A DNA stretch of 64,000 nucleotides from positions 248,001 to 312,000 of the forward strand of contig NZ_CP076135.1 in NCBI RefSeq assembly GCF_018736105.1. The letters run 5' to 3'. Origin of the DNA: Bradyrhizobium sediminis. Lineage in GTDB: Bacteria > Pseudomonadota > Alphaproteobacteria > Rhizobiales > Xanthobacteraceae. Within the stretch, counting starts at the first letter, position 1, and the number at the start of each line of letters is the position of its first letter. Positions 11,617 through 19,834 of this stretch are shown here, in pieces. The notes below the pieces were generated by a model. It searched no databases and was not told where the DNA came from. It worked only from the letters and a program-made list of their open reading frames with translations. The translations under genes were made by a program, and so were the position numbers.

Positions 11617-12708
11617 CTAGAAGCCGGCGCGTGTATTGGCGAAACCGGCCGGCGCCGTGGCATTGGCATCGAGCAGCCAGCGCGCCCGGGGCGCGGCGTC
11701 CATGGTGTCGATCATGCCCAATGCCAGACGCTCAGCGCCGGCCCAGGCGATCATCGCGCCGTTGTCGGTGCAGAGCGCCGGCGGCGGAATGATCAGCGTG
11801 GTCTGCGCCTTCGCGGCGACGTCCTGCAGCGCGCCGCGTATCGCCTGATTGGCGGCGACGCCGCCGGCCGCGACCAGCGCGCGCGGCGGCCCGAACCGTT
11901 CGTGGAACAGCCGCAAGCCGACGCTCAATCTGTCCGCTGTCGATTCCAGCACCGCTGCCTGAAAGCCGGCGCAGAGATCGCTGATGTCCTGAGGCTCCAG
12001 CGGGTTGATGCGGCTCGCCTCGTTACGAACCGCGGTCTTCAAGCCCGACAGCGAGAAATTGGCGTCGGGGCGGCCGAGCATCGGCCGCGGGAAGGCGAAC
12101 CGCTTGGCGTCGCCGCCGCTGGCGGCGCGTTCGACTTCCGGTCCGCCGGGGTAGGGCAGGCCGAGCATTTTTGCCACCTTGTCGAAGGCCTCGCCCATGG
12201 CATCATCGACGGTGGTGCCGAGCCGCACATAGTTGCCGACACCGACCACGGCGACGATCTGGGTATGGCCGCCGGAAGCCAGGAACAGGCAATAGGGAAA
12301 CGCCAGCGCGCAGGTCAGCCGCGGCGTCAGCGCGTGGGCCTCGAGATGGTTGACGGCGATCAGCGGCGTATTGTGCACCATCGCGATGGCTTTCGCGGTG
12401 GTCAGCCCCACGATCACGCCGCCGATCAGCCCGGGCCCGGCCGCCGCCGCGACCGCCGAGAGCTCTGCGAAGCCGACGCCCGCTTCCTTCATCGCGCTGC
12501 CGACGATGCCGTCGAGCACGTCGACATGGGCGCGCGCAGCGATCTCCGGCACCACGCCGCCGAAGGCAGCATGCTCCTGGGTTTGCGAGCGCACGATGTT
12601 GGACAGAATGCGCCCCGACCCATCGCCTGAGCGTTCGACCACGGCGGCAGCGGTCTCGTCGCAGGTAGTCTCGATTCCCAGCACCAGCATTCGCGAGTCG
12701 TTATCCAA
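11617..12708 (-). CDS. tsaD: tRNA N6-adenosine threonylcarbamoyltransferase TsaD
   Basis: TsaD transfers the threonylcarbamoyl group to A37 of tRNAs that read ANN codons, working with TsaB, TsaC and TsaE in the cytoplasm. It opens [17 protein letters not shown], the ASKHA-fold start. The metal-binding [16 protein letters not shown] region, NHLEAH, ASGGHTQ and the C-terminal [12 protein letters not shown] are all intact. Start ATG at 12708; another ATG six codons inside is possible. It heads the tsaD-gpsA-EVE unit and is divergent from hemD across only 117 bases. Confidence 0.97.
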   Translation of the reverse strand: MDNDSRMLVLGIETTCDETAAAVVERSGDGSGRILSNIVRSQTQEHAAFGGVVPEIAARAHVDVLDGIVGSAMKEAGVGFAELSAVAAAAGPGLIGGVIVGLTTAKAIAMVHNTPLIAVNHLEAHALTPRLTCALAFPYCLFLASGGHTQIVAVVGVGNYVRLGTTVDDAMGEAFDKVAKMLGLPYPGGPEVERAASGGDAKRFAFPRPMLGRPDANFSLSGLKTAVRNEASRINPLEPQDISDLCAGFQAAVLESTADRLSVGLRLFHERFGPPRALVAAGGVAANQAIRGALQDVAAKAQTTLIIPPPALCTDNGAMIAWAGAERLALGMIDTMDAAPRARWLLDANATAPAGFANTRAGF

Positions 12709-12825
12709 TTTGAGCCCTTGCGCTATCGGCCAAAGCGGCGTTTGCCTATCCTCCGGTTAGCATTACGAGGTCGTCAGGTGCAATCATCCGTTGATGCAGA
12801 ACGCCCGGGGCAGAGAATCTGACAT

Positions 12826-13563
12826 ATGGCCGTTCTAGTCACGCGCCCGCACCCGGACGATGCGACCACCGCAGCAAGCTTGCGCGGCAGGGGCTACGAG
12901 GTGTTGCAGGCGCCGGCGCTGCGGTTCGAACCGGTGGCCTTCCACGATGATATGGACGCGCGCTACAGCGCGGTCATCGTCACCAGCGCCAGCGCGGTGC
13001 GCAGCATCGAGCACCATCTCAAGGGCCACAGGCTGCTCGAGCTGCCGCTGTTTGCGGTGGGACAGCATACCGCGGACGCCGCCCGGAGCGCCGGGTTCAC
13101 GCATGTGATCTCGGCCAGCGGCGACGCGGCGGGCTTGCGCGACCTCGTGCGTGCAAGGGTGAAGGCGAAGGAGCTGAAAAAAGCCTCGACCCTGCTGTAT
13201 CTTGCCGGCGCCGATCTAGCCCGGGATCTGGCCGGCGAACTCGGCGAAAGCGGCTTGCGGGTGGTGACGCAGACGACCTACCGGATGGTGCCGGTCGGGA
13301 GCCTGCCGCGGGAGGTGCGCGATGCCTTCGCCGCCAACCGGATCGAGGCGGTGCTGCATTATTCACGGCGTAGCGCGCGCGCTTTCCTGGATGCGGCGCG
13401 GGCGGATGGGGTGGAGATATCGGCGCTGTCGATCGTGCAATGCTGCATCTCGGCGGCCGTGGCCTCCGTGGTCCGCGAGGCCGGGGCCACGCAGGTCGTG
13501 GTGGCGGTAACCCCGGATGAGGATGCCTTATTCGAGGCGCTGGAGCGTGCTTTGCGAGCCTGA
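12826..13563 (+). CDS. hemD: Uroporphyrinogen-III synthase
   Basis: HemD closes and inverts the linear hydroxymethylbilane to uroporphyrinogen III, the branch point for heme, siroheme and cobalamin. The sequence is divergent, as is usual for HemD. It has the two-lobed pattern VLVTRPHPDDATTAASLRG, VIVTSASAVRSI, VGQHTADAARSAGF, LLYLAGADLARDLA and VLHYSRRSARAFLD. At 245 residues it is a normal length. The gene begins a plus-strand unit with mic60 and orf52. The hydroxymethylbilane synthase gene hemC, often found directly upstream in related orders, is not present between tsaD and hemD. Confidence 0.9.
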   Translation: MAVLVTRPHPDDATTAASLRGRGYEVLQAPALRFEPVAFHDDMDARYSAVIVTSASAVRSIEHHLKGHRLLELPLFAVGQHTADAARSAGFTHVISASGDAAGLRDLVRARVKAKELKKASTLLYLAGADLARDLAGELGESGLRVVTQTTYRMVPVGSLPREVRDAFAANRIEAVLHYSRRSARAFLDAARADGVEISALSIVQCCISAAVASVVREAGATQVVVAVTPDEDALFEALERALRA

Positions 13564-13624
13564 TCGGAGTAAGAGGATATGCGAATCTGGTCACGTTCGC
13601 TGCAACTGATGAGGAACCGTCATA

Positions 13625-14767
13625 ATGGCCGATGACAGGCCCGAAGATATCGGAGCGCCGCCCGATTCAGGTCGCGCCAAGCGCGCGCCGCCGACCATCG
13701 ACCTCGAGGCGACCGAGGTATCGGGCGACGCTGACAGTACCGGCGCGGCCGAGGAGCCCAAACCAACGTCGCCGCGGCTTTCAGTGGCGGCGATTTCGGC
13801 TGCGGTCGTTGCAGCCGTTTCCGGCGCCGCTGCCGCAGCGCTGGTGATCGCCGTGGCCTGGCTCGCGGGATGGCCCCAGGCTGCGCAGCCTGTGGCGCCC
13901 CAAGTCAATTCCGCCGTCAATTCCGCCGCCGTCGATGACCTCGCCGCGCGTATCGCCGGCATTGAATCCAGAATCAGCAAACCGGCGGCGGCCGCGCCGG
14001 ATCCCGCTGCCGCCGCTCGCGCCGAAGCGCTGGAAAAATCGCTCGCCGCGCTGCGCAGCGAACTTGCCAGCCAGCGCGCGCAGTCGGAGAAGCTGGCTTC
14101 GGCAATCAACGATGCGAAATCAGCTCCGCGCGAACCCGCTCCCCAGGTGGATCTTTCCGCGGTCAACGAACGTATCGCGCAGATCGAGCGCGCGGCGCGG
14201 GCACAGAGCGCTGCAATCGCGCAGGAAAGCAGCAAGCCTGCCGATGACGTGCCGCTGCGCCGCATCGTGGCGGCTGCCCTGCTCGATGTTCTGGTTCGAA
14301 TCGGCGACCCCTATCCCACTGCGCTGGCGGCGGCGAAGTCGCTCGCGGCCAGTCCGGATGCGCTGAAGCCGCTCGAGGGATTTGCGGCTTCGGGGGTGCC
14401 GAACGCCGCCAGCCTGAGCCGTGAGCTGCTGACGCTGGTGCCAAAGCTGTCGCCGCCGGCGCCGGAGAACTCCACCACCGGTACCGGCATCGTCGATCGC
14501 CTGCAGGCCGGCGCCGCAAAGCTCGTCCGCATCGAACGCACCGATGCTGCCGGCACCGACCGCGGCGCCGTCGTCGCGCGGGTCACCGCGGCGGCGTTGC
14601 GCAACGATTTCTCCGGGGCGAGGCGCGAGTTGAAGACGCTGGCGCCGGGTGACCGCGCCGCGGCGCAAGCCTGGCTCGAGAAAGCAGATGCGCGGGATGC
14701 GGCGCTGGCCGCATCCCGTCAATTCGCGGCTGACGCCATGGCGGCGCTCGCCAAACCGGCGCAATAG
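13625..14767 (+). CDS. Mitofilin-family protein, alphaproteobacterial Mic60
   Basis: The product is a cytoplasmic-membrane protein with a short acidic N-terminus, one transmembrane segment (about residues 53-81), a long Ala/Glu/Arg-rich helical or coiled-coil region (about 100-215) and a C-terminal mitofilin-type domain. The family signature is NDFSGARRELKTLAPGDRAA. Mitochondrial Mic60 shapes cristae junctions; alphaproteobacterial relatives are reported to be membrane-bending proteins encoded next to heme genes, which fits this location. Its exact role in this organism is inferred. It sits 61 bases after hemD and 7 bases before orf52, strongly suggesting one transcript. Confidence 0.88.
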   Translation: MADDRPEDIGAPPDSGRAKRAPPTIDLEATEVSGDADSTGAAEEPKPTSPRLSVAAISAAVVAAVSGAAAAALVIAVAWLAGWPQAAQPVAPQVNSAVNSAAVDDLAARIAGIESRISKPAAAAPDPAAAARAEALEKSLAALRSELASQRAQSEKLASAINDAKSAPREPAPQVDLSAVNERIAQIERAARAQSAAIAQESSKPADDVPLRRIVAAALLDVLVRIGDPYPTALAAAKSLAASPDALKPLEGFAASGVPNAASLSRELLTLVPKLSPPAPENSTTGTGIVDRLQAGAAKLVRIERTDAAGTDRGAVVARVTAAALRNDFSGARRELKTLAPGDRAAAQAWLEKADARDAALAASRQFAADAMAALAKPAQ

Positions 14768-14774
14768 GACACCG

Positions 14775-16502
14775 ATGTATCGGATCATTCTGTTTCTGGT
14801 GTTGATCGCGCTCGCAGCCGCGGGCGCGGCGTGGGTTGCCGATCAGGGCGGCGACGTCGTGTTGTCATGGGGCGGCTGGCGCGTCGCGACCTCGCTGCCG
14901 GTATTCGCACTGGCGCTCGGCATTGTCATTGTCGCGGCCGTGTTGGCATGGACCATCCTGCGCGGGCTCTGGCGTATGCCGGCGCGGATCAGGCACAGCC
15001 GGCGCGAACGCCGTCAGGCGCGCGGCCGCCATGCCATCACCCGCGGGCTGCTTGCTGTCGGCCACGGCGATGCCGCCGCGGCTCGCCTCCATGCTGATGT
15101 CGCGCGCCGCCATGCCGCGCACGATCCCCTGGCGCTGCTCTTGCACGCGCAATCGGCGCAGCTCGACGGCGACCGCGAAGGCGCGCAACGCGCGTTCCGC
15201 GCCATGGCCGAGCGCGAGGACACGAGGCTGTTGGGCCTGCGCGGGCTGTTCATCGAAGCGCAGCGCGCCGACGATCCCGTCGCCGCCGTCATGATCGCCG
15301 AAGAGGCGCTGAAGCTGGCGCCGGGATCGACCTGGGCATCGCATGCGGTGCTGGGATTCCGCTGCGCCAAGGCCGACTGGAACGGCGCGCTGACCATCCT
15401 CGACAACAATCTCGCCTCGGGCCTGATCGACAAGGCCGCGTACAAGCGTCAGCGCGGCGTGCTGCTGACCGCGCGCGCGCTGGAACTTGAGAATGCCGAC
15501 CGCGACCTGTCGCGCGAGAGCGCGAAGGAGGCGGTCAAGCTGGCGCCGACTTTGGTGCCGGCCGCGGTGCTGGCGAGCAAATACGAGAGCGAGGCGCATC
15601 AGGTGCGGCGTGCGATGCGGATCGTGGAGACGGCCTGGCTGGCGCAGCCGCATCCCGATCTGGCCGATGCCTACGCGCATGTGAAGCTCGGGGATTCCGC
15701 GCGGCAGCGGCTGGTGCGGATCGAGACGCTGGCCGCGAAAGCGCCGGGCCATATCGAGAGCGCGCTCGCCATCGCCCGCGCCGCGATCGACGCCGCGGAA
15801 TTTACCCGCGCCCGCGAAGTCCTGGCGCCGTTCACCGCCGCGCCGACGCAGCGGGTGGCGATGCTGATGGCGGAGATCGAGCGGACCGAACACGGCGACA
15901 GCGGCCGGGCGCGGGCCTGGACCCTGCGCGCGGTGCGCGCGATGCACGATCCGGTGTGGACCGCGGACGGCTATGTCAGCGATCGCTGGCGGCCGGTGTC
16001 GCCGGTGTCCGGCCGGCTCGATGCCTTTCAATGGCAGACGCCGCTGGCGGCGTTGCCGTCCGACCAGGGCGCCGCGATCGAATCCGCAAGGCTCGAGGAA
16101 GAGATGCTCGCGCCGCCACGGCGCGTCGAGCCGCCGCGCGAGACCCCCGCCGAGGTGACTGGGCCGCCCGCGGCGCAGGATAATTCGCCGGCCTTGGCGC
16201 CGGCAGCCGAAGCGGTCCCGGCTCCACCACCGGCCTCGCCTGTGGCGGGGCCAGTGCCCGCCCCGTCGCCACCGCCGCCGGCCGAACCCGCGCCGGTGGC
16301 GGCAGCGCCCCTGTTCCGGGCGCGTCAGGACATTCCCAAAACCGTCCCCTCCAGCGTCCCCCAGGTGATTCCGATTCTTCGGGCGCCGGATGATCCCGGG
16401 ATCGACGACGAGGCGGCAAGCGACGAATTCGCGGAACAAATCGGCCCGGCGCAGGGCCAGGCCGGCGGCTGGCGCGGGTTCCTGTCCCGCTGGGGCAGCT
16501 AA
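14775..16502 (+). CDS. HemY-N domain tetratricopeptide membrane protein (Orf52 type)
   Basis: Two transmembrane helices at the N-terminus (about residues 3-24 and 41-62) carry the HemY_N signature LSWGGWRVATSLPVFALALG. TPR-like helical repeats follow over about residues 90-400, with a Pro/Ala-rich C-terminal tail after about 440. Although named after HemY, this family is unrelated to protoporphyrinogen oxidase. It is thought to be a membrane scaffold in the heme gene cluster. The ATG at 14775, eight bases past the mic60 stop, is the sensible start; the frame is open further upstream inside mic60. hemD-mic60-orf52 is a recognised alphaproteobacterial order. Confidence 0.87.
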   Translation: MYRIILFLVLIALAAAGAAWVADQGGDVVLSWGGWRVATSLPVFALALGIVIVAAVLAWTILRGLWRMPARIRHSRRERRQARGRHAITRGLLAVGHGDAAAARLHADVARRHAAHDPLALLLHAQSAQLDGDREGAQRAFRAMAEREDTRLLGLRGLFIEAQRADDPVAAVMIAEEALKLAPGSTWASHAVLGFRCAKADWNGALTILDNNLASGLIDKAAYKRQRGVLLTARALELENADRDLSRESAKEAVKLAPTLVPAAVLASKYESEAHQVRRAMRIVETAWLAQPHPDLADAYAHVKLGDSARQRLVRIETLAAKAPGHIESALAIARAAIDAAEFTRAREVLAPFTAAPTQRVAMLMAEIERTEHGDSGRARAWTLRAVRAMHDPVWTADGYVSDRWRPVSPVSGRLDAFQWQTPLAALPSDQGAAIESARLEEEMLAPPRRVEPPRETPAEVTGPPAAQDNSPALAPAAEAVPAPPPASPVAGPVPAPSPPPPAEPAPVAAAPLFRARQDIPKTVPSSVPQVIPILRAPDDPGIDDEAASDEFAEQIGPAQGQAGGWRGFLSRWGS

Positions 16503-16560
16503 GCAGAGCATTTTCGAGCGAAGCATGCCCCCGGACTTGATCCGGGGCGCTACCGGCCCT
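16503..16560. repeat. Fragment of dispersed intergenic repeat after orf52
   Basis: Directly after the orf52 stop, the string GCATTTTCGAGCGAAGC resembles the start of the repeat element at 37914-37976. It is followed by a small inverted repeat, CCCCGGACTTGATCCGGGG (16530-16548). The pair looks like a fragment of dispersed palindromic intergenic repeats. It may also act as the terminator of the hemD unit, but no T-run follows. Confidence 0.45.
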
Positions 16561-16650
16561 CGCAAGGCCGCGTTTTTCTTGCCAAATCGGGCGCTGCCCG
16601 ATATCAGGTGCGGGCGTTTTCAGGCCGTTTCTGAACGCGCCGCTTGGTCC

Positions 16651-16726
16651 GCCGCAATAGCTCAGTTGGTAGAGCACGTCATTCGTAATGACGGGGTCAC
16701 AGGTTCGAGTCCTGTTTGCGGCACCA
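16651..16726 (+). tRNA. tRNA-Thr (anticodon CGU)
   Basis: A complete cloverleaf can be folded by hand. The acceptor stem GCCGCAA pairs with TTGCGGC. The D-arm is GCTCAGTTGGTAGAGC. The anticodon stem CGTCA/TGACG encloses loop TTCGTAA with anticodon CGT at 16684-16686. The T-arm is ACAGG-TTCGAGT-CCTGT. The 3' CCA is encoded (16724-16726). It reads the ACG codon, one of the preferred threonine codons in a GC-rich genome. Confidence 0.97.
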
Positions 16727-16867
16727 GTCTTTCCCCCAGATCCGAAGAAGCTGGAAGCATCGTTGGGCGCTGCCTTGCGTCTGACGGCTACTGCGTGATC
16801 CACCTCACATAACCGCATTTCCGCCGGGCCTAGTCTCCCCCTGACGCTCAAACACGGGAGACTTCGC

Positions 16868-17233
16868 ATGCGTAAACTCATTTTGATCGCCGCCGTGGTT
16901 CTGGCATCCGCGTCCGCTCAAGCCGGCGAGATGCGAAGCCTGACGCTGGCATCGAGCGATCAGCCGGCCGCGGCCGAGCAGCCCACGGCCGTCGAGCAGA
17001 AACCGGTCGAGACGCCGAAAGCCGCCGAGGCTCCGGCCGCTACCGAAGCACCGAAATTTGTCGCGCGGCCTGCGGCTGTCGGCACCGCAACCGAAACGCC
17101 GAAGGTTGAATCGAGCAAACCCGTCGCCGAGAAGAGCACGCAGACGACCAGGGTTGAAAAGCCGAAGCGCAGGCGCGAAACCACCGAAGCGCGCGTGATC
17201 CGCGAACTGCATCGCCACGGCATCTACTGGTAA
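16868..17233 (+). CDS. Small exported protein of unknown function
   Basis: I do not recognise a family. The 121-residue product has a clean signal peptide (MRKLILIAAVVLASASAQA, cleavage before GEM). A low-complexity Ala/Glu/Pro/Lys/Thr segment follows, and a basic C-terminus ends RVIRELHRHGIYW. The composition suggests an extended periplasmic protein, perhaps binding the wall or envelope through its basic tail. A good start context lies upstream (GGGAG before the ATG). It is a single gene between tRNA-Thr and another small membrane protein. Confidence 0.7.
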   Translation: MRKLILIAAVVLASASAQAGEMRSLTLASSDQPAAAEQPTAVEQKPVETPKAAEAPAATEAPKFVARPAAVGTATETPKVESSKPVAEKSTQTTRVEKPKRRRETTEARVIRELHRHGIYW

Positions 17234-17505
17234 GCCCTCAATTCCATCATCGCAGGCGCAGGCGAAGCAATCCGGTTCCTGACCGCTCCGGATTGTTCCG
17301 CTGCGTCTATTTGCATTCGCAGCGACCCGCCGGTTCCATCGCGATGGCTCTCGCGCGCAGCGATGACTACACAAATAAGCCATCACCCGCGCGTGACTTG
17401 ATCGCGACGGTCTTGAACTAATCGTGACCTGTGAAGCAGTTCACATCGAAAATTTATAGCCGAGCTAATACGCGGTGCGAATGAACCCGCTCGTGGGAGG
17501 CATCC

Positions 17506-17766
17506 GTGTCACCAACTGGCAATCAGAGTAAAATGAACCTCAATTTCGACTGGCCGGGGATCGTTCGAACCTTGCTCGTCCAGGTTCTCGTCTTGCTCGC
17601 GCTGACCGGCGCCGTCGTCTGGTACCTGAATTGGTCGTCGGATCTCGCCTGGGAAGAATTTATCCGCGCGGACAAATCGTCGGTGTCGAGCTCGAACCAT
17701 CAGCCGCAGTCGCAAGTTCCGGTGCAGACCGTGAAGAGCAAATCGGCCTGCGCCCCGAAAGCTTGA
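17506..17766 (+). CDS. Small single-pass membrane protein of unknown function
   Basis: The product has 86 residues with one strong transmembrane segment (about residues 20-42, VRTLLVQVLVLLALTGAVVW), then a polar Ser/Gln/Lys-rich tail. Translation probably starts at GTG 17506, because GGGAGG lies about seven bases upstream; an ATG nine codons inside (MNLNFDW) is the alternative. No domain is recognised. It ends just before a dispersed palindromic element that separates it from the convergent deacetylase gene. Confidence 0.65.
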   Translation: MSPTGNQSKMNLNFDWPGIVRTLLVQVLVLLALTGAVVWYLNWSSDLAWEEFIRADKSSVSSSNHQPQSQVPVQTVKSKSACAPKA

Positions 17767-17770
17767 GCGA

Positions 17771-17872
17771 CTAGAGCCCCGTTCCGATGGAATCGGAACG
17801 GGGCTCCAGACTTTTGATTTGACGCGTTTTCTTGACGCGAACCGGTCTCCACTTCGCTGGAAAACGCTCTAT
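17771..17872. repeat. Dispersed palindromic repeat element with terminator-like hairpin
   Basis: The element starts with a perfect 15-bp stem (GAGCCCCGTTCCGAT at 17774-17788 paired with 17792-17806, 3-base loop). It continues as a block containing GACGCGTTTTC and GAAAACGCTCT arms around GCGAACCGGT. The second block recurs in inverted orientation at 37914-37976, so this is a mobile-type intergenic repeat rather than a simple terminator. It reaches into the stop codon of the deacetylase gene and may terminate both convergent genes. Confidence 0.75.
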
Positions 17873-18897
17873 TCCGTAACGGTCTGCACCACGCTGCCGA
17901 CCGGACGGCTGGAGACGGCCGGCAGCTTCATGTCCTTGACCAGGACTGCGTCGTATTCGGCCATGGTTTCGAGCTGCACCTTGGCTTTCATCTGCACGAC
18001 CTTGTAGCCGCCAGCCTTCAGCCGCCGCAACAGCGTGGGCAGGGCTGCAGCGGTGTGCTTCTGCAGATCGTGCATCAGGATGATGCCCTTGCCCTGCTTG
18101 TCGAGCTTGGTCATCACGGTGGTGACGATCTGCGCCGGGTCCTTGGCCCTGAAGTCGAAGGAGTCGACGTCGCAGGAGAAGATCGCGATATTGCGCGAAC
18201 CGAGATAGTCCACCGAGGCCGGGGTGTGCTGCAGTCCCGGAAAGCGGAAGAACGGCGCGGGCGCTGCGCCCAGCGCCATCTTGATCGCGCTGAAACCCTT
18301 TTCGACCTCTTCCTTGACCTGCTGCTCGGTCAGCTTCTTGCTGTCGAGATGCGCATGCGACCAGGTGTGGGAGCCGACGGTGTGGCCGGCGGCGGCGACC
18401 TGCTTGAGAATTTCCGGATGATAGGTGGAGTGCTTGCCGACCGGGAAAAACGTTGCCTTGGTGCATTCCTCGGCGAGCGACTTCAGCACCGAGGGCGTGG
18501 TCGGCCACGGGCCGTCGTCGAATGTCAGCACCACTTCCTTGTCGGTCAGAAAGTCGAGCTGCTTGAATTGCTGGAAGCCGAAGCCCGGACCGCCCGTGGT
18601 GTCGACGACCACGACGCGGCTGACGCCGAGCGCATCCGGATTGGCGCAGTTGGTCTTTTGCTGCACCGGCACGGCAGGCTTGGCGGGAACCGGGGCCGAG
18701 AGGGCGGCGGTGACCTCGACGTCCTCGCGCGGCTGGCTCGGCTTGGCCGCGGCGACGGGAAGCGGCTCGGCCTTCCGGGCATTGACGGTCTGGGGAGCCG
18801 CCGCATCCGCCTTCGGCGAAGAGGTCCAGAACCACACGGCAGCAATGACAACAGCCAAAACAACACTCGCCAGCATCAGGCCCAACGCATTACGCAT
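17869..18897 (-). CDS. Polysaccharide deacetylase (NodB-homology/CE4 family)
   Basis: A short N-terminal membrane anchor (LGLMLASVVLAVVIAAVWFW) is followed by an Ala/Pro/Lys-rich linker and a CE4 deacetylase domain. Motif 1 is VVLTFDDGPWPTTP with both aspartates. Motif 2 is VGSHTWSHAHL with the two metal-binding histidines. PFFRFPG matches motif 3. The enzyme probably N-deacetylates an extracytoplasmic glycan such as peptidoglycan or an exopolysaccharide. The start at 18897 has GGAAAG upstream; the frame is open to 19191, but that part is not protein-like. At about 342 residues it is a normal length. Confidence 0.92.
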   Translation of the reverse strand: MRNALGLMLASVVLAVVIAAVWFWTSSPKADAAAPQTVNARKAEPLPVAAAKPSQPREDVEVTAALSAPVPAKPAVPVQQKTNCANPDALGVSRVVVVDTTGGPGFGFQQFKQLDFLTDKEVVLTFDDGPWPTTPSVLKSLAEECTKATFFPVGKHSTYHPEILKQVAAAGHTVGSHTWSHAHLDSKKLTEQQVKEEVEKGFSAIKMALGAAPAPFFRFPGLQHTPASVDYLGSRNIAIFSCDVDSFDFRAKDPAQIVTTVMTKLDKQGKGIILMHDLQKHTAAALPTLLRRLKAGGYKVVQMKAKVQLETMAEYDAVLVKDMKLPAVSSRPVGSVVQTVTE

Positions 18898-19225
18898 CGT
18901 TACACTTTCCAGAAAATTCACCACACCTTGCGCAGGGGCCATTAATGCAAACGAGGTCTTAACGACCCACCAACGACGGCTGGCCGGGCGAAACTTTTTT
19001 GCCCCCAAGGCCCGCGGCGAAGCGTCGCCCGGAGGCGGGCTCGCCGATGAAACCGGCGGGCGGAAGCGCCGTATCGTCATCAGGACCAGCTTGCGACGGC
19101 CGGGAAAACGGGGGTTTCTGCAGGATTTTTGCAGTGTGACCGACGTCACAGCGGCCGCGTCGGCGTTCAGGCAGTGTCTGCGTATCAACAACGGGCCCGC
19201 TGAGCCGGGCCAAAGGGAGCCGACA
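18898..19225. other. 328-base divergent spacer upstream of deacetylase and Cys-rich gene
   Basis: No convincing gene is seen. The spacer carries the promoters for the divergent deacetylase and Cys-rich protein genes. A GTGACCGACGTCACA sequence at 19136-19150 is an almost perfect inverted repeat (GTGAC/GTCAC) and could be a regulator site; its binder is unknown. Confidence 0.45.
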
Positions 19226-19504
19226 ATGACCGCTTACCTGACCAGGACCATCCGTCGCGCCGGTTTTGTGCTGGCCTTCGCGGTCTCTTTCTCCGCACTG
19301 TCGGCGACCTCGAGCTTCGCCTTCAGCGCCGAAGCGCAGCAGATGTGCACCGGCGACGCGTTCCGCCTCTGCAGCGACGAGATCCCGAACATCCCGAAGA
19401 TCACCGCCTGCATGTTCAAGAAGCGCGCCAGCCTCTCCACCGGCTGCCGGGCCGTGATGGACCGCGATCTGGCGCAGAAATCGAACAAGGTCGCCGCGGA
19501 GTAA
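19226..19504 (+). CDS. Secreted cysteine-rich repeat protein 1
   Basis: This 92-residue protein has a signal peptide (about residues 1-32, cleaved near SFA) and a short domain with the spacing MCTGDAFRLCSDEIPN, ACMFKKRASLSTGCRAVM. The four cysteines would form two disulfides in the periplasm. The pattern resembles the Golgi-apparatus-protein-1/cysteine-rich repeat family. The start ATG at 19226 follows AAAGGGAG. The next gene encodes a second copy of the same domain, so the pair arose by duplication. Function is unknown. Confidence 0.75.
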   Translation: MTAYLTRTIRRAGFVLAFAVSFSALSATSSFAFSAEAQQMCTGDAFRLCSDEIPNIPKITACMFKKRASLSTGCRAVMDRDLAQKSNKVAAE

Positions 19505-19616
19505 TCGAGGCTTCCGCGCCTGCCTTCGCAATCGCCGCAACGTCCCAAAACACGTTGCGGCGCCGGTTCGAGCGCATTAGAACGCAGCCAGTTCATGACC
19601 GGGTAGGCGTAACACC

Positions 19617-19826
19617 ATGACCAGATTTCTCTTCGTCATTCCGCTCGTTCTGATCGCTTCAGCGGCTTCGGCGCAGCAGGGCGGCGACGCCTGTACGCGC
19701 GATGCCTCGCGGTTTTGCCGGGCCCATCTGAACGACGGCGACCAGGTCGTTCTGGCGTGCCTGAAACAGAACCGCGCGCGGCTCAGCAAGGGTTGCCAGC
19801 AGGTGCTGGCGAGTCACGGGCAGTAA
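19617..19826 (+). CDS. Secreted cysteine-rich repeat protein 2
   Basis: A 69-residue paralogue of the preceding gene: signal peptide MTRFLFVIPLVLIASAASA, then ACTRDASRFCRAHLNDGD and ACLKQNRARLSKGCQQVL, with the same four-cysteine spacing and the shared RxxLSxGC core. It is a minimal one-domain secreted protein. About 110 bases separate the two genes, so they could share a transcript. A role in binding a metal, a ligand or the envelope is conceivable but not shown by sequence. Confidence 0.75.
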   Translation: MTRFLFVIPLVLIASAASAQQGGDACTRDASRFCRAHLNDGDQVVLACLKQNRARLSKGCQQVLASHGQ

Positions 19827-19834
19827 CTCTTTAA

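Noticed and set aside
13097..13594. Pro/Arg-rich minus-strand frame opposite hemD
   Set aside because: Its composition is typical of antisense GC-rich sequence, and hemD is supported on the plus strand.
14865..16565. A 566-codon minus-strand frame opposite orf52
   Set aside because: The composition is Arg/His/Gly-rich without motifs, and it is fully antisense to a well-supported gene.
17774..17806. Perfect hairpin interpreted as a simple rho-independent terminator
   Set aside because: It is part of a longer dispersed element whose second block is repeated elsewhere in the window, and no proper T-run follows on either strand. A terminator role is possible but secondary.
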